In this document: piece after piece, positions 14,000 to 16,463 of the stretch
Layout: every line of letters starts with the position of its first letter
How positions within the stretch are numbered: position 1 is the stretch's first letter
From: Cryptobacterium sp. CAG:338
GTDB lineage: Bacteria; Actinomycetota; Coriobacteriia; Coriobacteriales; Eggerthellaceae
Assembly: GCA_000435475.1 (NCBI GenBank)
Contig: FR896076.1
Location: forward strand, 1,248 to 17,710
DNA: 16,463 nucleotides
Direction: 5' to 3'
Notes under the pieces: generated by a model
Seen by the model: only the letters and a program-made list of their open reading frames with translations
Database searches by the model: none
Told to the model about the DNA's origin: nothing
Position numbers and translations under genes: made by a program

Positions 14000-16354
14000 T
14001 TACCCTAAGGCAATAAGTTGCTCAATGCGTAGCACGAGGGCAGCGGGATTTACCGAAGGGAAATGTGCCGTAGCTTGTGCGAACTCTTCAGCGGTTTCTC
14101 CTTCAGGCTTTACTAAGGAAAGCTTCATACGCGCTCCAGCGTAACGCTGTTGCTTTTCGGTGGCATCTGCATGGGTAACTTCATAAACACCCCACGCTTG
14201 GCCTGTCCGCTCGAGGTTTTGGCGGGTTCGATTCGGTGCCAAGAACATAATAAGGTGAGTCTTATCGAGTAGGCGCGGTACGAAGATCGCAGCATCGGGG
14301 CTTCCGTCTTCGTTGGTGGTTGCCAAAACAAAAATTCCTTCCATTTTGGCAAGTGATGCTCCAAGTTCTTCGACAGTGAAGTTGGTGAAGTGGTTTGTGC
14401 TTGCATCAGGGACAGGCTGGGATGCCGCATCGCTGGGTATCGCGTCAACTTGTAATGACGCGCCGACTGCAGGCTGGGATCCTGCATCGTCGGACGCCGT
14501 GCCGCCTTCAGATCGAGCTGCCGCATCGCTGGACACCGCACCCTTTTCCTGCTTGAGCGCATGGCAAACATCCGCCATTTCATCAATCATTTCATCGAAT
14601 TGAGCAAGAGCTTTCGTTATAGGTAGCGTACTCATCATATCTACGCCTGCTCCGCGAAGAAGCTCAATAGGCGGCTTAGAGCTACCACCTTTTAAGAAGT
14701 TCAGGTAGTCGTCACGTTCCTGAGTGCCGCCTTCTAAAATATGCTGCGAAAGTGCGATAGCAGCTGCGAAGCCCGTTGCATACTGATAGACATAGAAGCA
14801 GTAATAGAAATGCGGAATGCGCGCCCATTCGAGAGCGATTTCATCACCGACCACAATAGAGCTTCCAAAATAGCCCTCATTCAATTTGCGATAAATCTCA
14901 CAGAGAGCATCTGCAGTAATTCCTGCTCCTTGTGCGGTAAGTTCGCTTACTTTGAGTTCGAATTCTGCAAACATAGTCTGGCGATAGAGCGTTGCGCGGA
15001 ATTGCTCCAAAAAGTGATTAAGGAAGTATGCGCGCTCGCGTTCGTTTTTCGCATGCTCTAAGAAATAATGGGTGAGAAGCGCTTCGTTGCAGGTTGAAGC
15101 AACTTCAGCAACAAAGATTACGTAATCGGAATAGCAACTGGGCTGGTTTTCGCACGAGAGATAGGTGTGAATAGAGTGGCCCATCTCATGAATAAGGGTG
15201 AAGACATCATCCAGCTTACCCTGGAAGTTCATAAGGATAACGGGATGCATGCCGAATCCGCCGGCAGAATAGGCACCACTGCGCTTTCCTGGTGTTTCGT
15301 ATACATCAACCCAGCGTTCAGAAAGACCCTTACGAACAAGGGAAAGGTAATCTTCGCCGAGAGGCTTAAGTGCTTCAAGGATGATCTCGCATGCTTCTTC
15401 GTAGGTAAACGTTAGGTCGATATCATCTACGATTGGCACATATAAATCGGAAAAATGAAGCTCTTCAACCTCGAGTAACTCTTTTCTTAAGGCAACATAT
15501 TTGTGAAGCGCGGCGAAGTTTTCGTGGACGGCTTCAATCAAATTCGTATATACCTCAGTGGGCACCTCGTTGCCATCGAGCGCGCTTGCAAGCATGGAGG
15601 GATATTTTCGCGCGTCGGAATAAAACTTGAGTTGCTTGTTTTGAGCACCGAGCGTTGCGGCAAAGGTGTTACGGAATTGTTTGTACGTTGCATAGAGCGA
15701 ATGGTAAGCATTTTCGCGCAAGGTTTTGTCGGTAGACATCATTAAAGGAACATAGCTTCCGTGGGTAACTTGATGTGCATCGCCTTTTGAATCGAGGGCA
15801 TCTTCGAACGTGAGGTCGGCATCGTTAAGCAAAGAAAATACCTTTTCAGGCTGACTTGCCATATCTCCTACGCTTGCGAGTAATTGCTCTTCTGCAGGAC
15901 TGAGCACGTGGGCGCGGCGACGAAAGATGACATCAAGGGCGCGACGATAGAGTTCCAAATCAGGACACTGTTGATAAAAATCGTCCATGCGGGTTTCGCT
16001 AAGCGATAAAAGCTCGGAGGCAAACCAAGAGCAAGCGCTTGATATGCTGACATAAAGCGACATAACTTGACTGGAATAGTCCTGATAAAGGCTCGCGCGG
16101 GTGTCTTCGTCTGCTTTGCGGTTTGCGTAATTGATAAGCTTGCTTAGCTCGATGCTCACTTCGTCATCGAATTGGAGGTATTCAAGAAGCGTTTCAGGTG
16201 CTTGCGAAATACGTCCCTTAAATGCGAGGTATTTTTCGGGATACTTTTTTGCTTTCTCGAGAGCAGCTAAAAATGCTTCATCGGTTTCAAAGATGCTGGT
16301 TAGGTCCCAACGGTATTGTTCGCTAATTTCATCACGAGAAGAATAAAGTGTCAT
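14000..16354 (-). CDS. pepF: oligoendopeptidase F (M3) fused to a PNPOx-like domain
   Basis: The first ~610 residues form a complete M3B oligoendopeptidase F, a cytoplasmic zinc peptidase cleaving short peptides. The HExxH zinc motif is H389-E390-M-G-H393 and the distal ligand is E417 in FVAEVAS. Residues ~615-655 form an Ala/Ser/Pro-rich linker with in-frame repeats. Residues ~657-784 are an extra domain resembling the pyridoxamine 5'-phosphate oxidase-like split barrel (MEGIFVLATTNEDGSPDAAIFVP, NRTRQNL), probably binding a flavin or other cofactor. PepF alone is usually about 600 residues, so this 784-residue form is a fusion. No stop or frame break separates the parts. ATG at 16352-16354 has AGGAGA six bases upstream, within a stem. 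It is followed by the ZIP gene 14 bp downstream. Confidence 0.92.
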   Translation of the reverse strand: MTLYSSRDEISEQYRWDLTSIFETDEAFLAALEKAKKYPEKYLAFKGRISQAPETLLEYLQFDDEVSIELSKLINYANRKADEDTRASLYQDYSSQVMSLYVSISSACSWFASELLSLSETRMDDFYQQCPDLELYRRALDVIFRRRAHVLSPAEEQLLASVGDMASQPEKVFSLLNDADLTFEDALDSKGDAHQVTHGSYVPLMMSTDKTLRENAYHSLYATYKQFRNTFAATLGAQNKQLKFYSDARKYPSMLASALDGNEVPTEVYTNLIEAVHENFAALHKYVALRKELLEVEELHFSDLYVPIVDDIDLTFTYEEACEIILEALKPLGEDYLSLVRKGLSERWVDVYETPGKRSGAYSAGGFGMHPVILMNFQGKLDDVFTLIHEMGHSIHTYLSCENQPSCYSDYVIFVAEVASTCNEALLTHYFLEHAKNERERAYFLNHFLEQFRATLYRQTMFAEFELKVSELTAQGAGITADALCEIYRKLNEGYFGSSIVVGDEIALEWARIPHFYYCFYVYQYATGFAAAIALSQHILEGGTQERDDYLNFLKGGSSKPPIELLRGAGVDMMSTLPITKALAQFDEMIDEMADVCHALKQEKGAVSSDAAARSEGGTASDDAGSQPAVGASLQVDAIPSDAASQPVPDASTNHFTNFTVEELGASLAKMEGIFVLATTNEDGSPDAAIFVPRLLDKTHLIMFLAPNRTRQNLERTGQAWGVYEVTHADATEKQQRYAGARMKLSLVKPEGETAEEFAQATAHFPSVNPAALVLRIEQLIALG
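14413..14532 (-). repeat. in-frame degenerate repeats in the PepF linker
   Basis: A 24-base unit starting CAGGCTGGGAT (plus strand) lies at 14413-14436 and, with a few changes, at 14470-14493, 57 bp apart. GCCGCATCGCTGG is shared by 14424-14436 and 14520-14532, 96 bp apart. All offsets are multiples of three, so the linker can lengthen or shorten without a frame change. Confidence 0.7.
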
Positions 16355-16358
16355 AGTG

Positions 16359-16384
16359 TGTCTCCTTGTTTGTTTTCGGAGACA
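16359..16384 (-). promoter_or_regulatory. hairpin enclosing the pepF Shine-Dalgarno site
   Basis: On the minus strand TGTCTCC (16384-16378) can pair perfectly with GGAGACA (16365-16359) over a 12-base loop. The second arm includes most of the AGGAGA Shine-Dalgarno site and ends five bases before the ATG. In the mRNA this would hide the ribosome binding site. Confidence 0.55.
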
Positions 16385-16463
16385 ATACTACGTCAATTAG
16401 AGGGGCTTCGTTGCTTGAATTTGCCTAACCGTTAAAACCACAAGGCTTGCAAACAAACGTGCG

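Noticed and set aside
1..16463. CRISPR array, rRNA, phage or insertion-sequence transposase
   Set aside because: No regular repeat-spacer pattern, rRNA-like sequence, integrase or transposase motif was seen in any frame; the repeats present are too few or irregular.

Overview
The window (16,463 bp, moderate GC, tightly packed genes with mostly clear Shine-Dalgarno sites) looks like ordinary bacterial chromosome from a host-associated, probably anaerobic Gram-positive organism. The mix of an OxlT/MCT-type MFS carrier, a gut-type surface protein with InlB B-repeats and a Big_2 domain, and Ala/Ser-rich insertions in enzymes suggests a member of the Coriobacteriia (Actinomycetota). That placement is an impression from protein style, not a database result.

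Left part (1-3960), + strand: an MFS carrier, then a phosphate-linked operon of a PiT phosphate permease, a 75-residue membrane protein and a tandem UspA protein. The operon is preceded by a regular array of seven TTAACA-like hexamers at 10-11 bp spacing, which strongly resembles a PhoB/PhoP box array, and it ends in a strong intrinsic terminator.

Middle (3961-6330): directly behind that terminator is a 5'-truncated, twice frameshifted remnant of a large surface adhesin (beta-helix-like end, two InlB B-repeats, Big_2, Cys-containing repeats, degenerate LPETS sorting signal). Both frameshifts can be repaired by a single-base change in a short homopolymer. Then comes a minus-strand type II toxin-antitoxin pair (Phd/YefM-like antitoxin, PIN toxin), with two identical palindromic operators 20 bp apart.

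Right of this (6343-10726): a minus-strand metallo-beta-lactamase-fold hydrolase diverges from a plus-strand run of a TatD-family hydrolase with a low-complexity insertion, an AEC-family permease, and an unrecognised membrane protein with an N-terminal coiled coil and a long Ser/Gly tail. The 353 bp behind it (10727-11079) hold a 29-bp imperfect inverted repeat flanked by TAAAAAT direct repeats (MITE-like, or a long RNA hairpin) and a terminator.

Last part (11080-16463): a minus-strand Fsr-like MFS exporter, a 366-bp gap with a family of direct repeats, a small plus-strand membrane protein, a structured convergent 3' region with alternative hairpins, and a minus-strand operon of pepF and a ZIP metal transporter. 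The PepF is unusual: an M3 zinc peptidase joined through a repetitive Ala/Ser/Pro linker to a C-terminal PNPOx-like split-barrel domain, with its Shine-Dalgarno site inside a perfect 7-bp stem.

The observations most worth following are the PepF-PNPOx fusion paired with a ZIP importer, the PhoP-box-like array controlling a pit-usp operon, the MITE-like element, and the homopolymer frameshifts in the adhesin remnant. No clearly new multi-gene system is evident.
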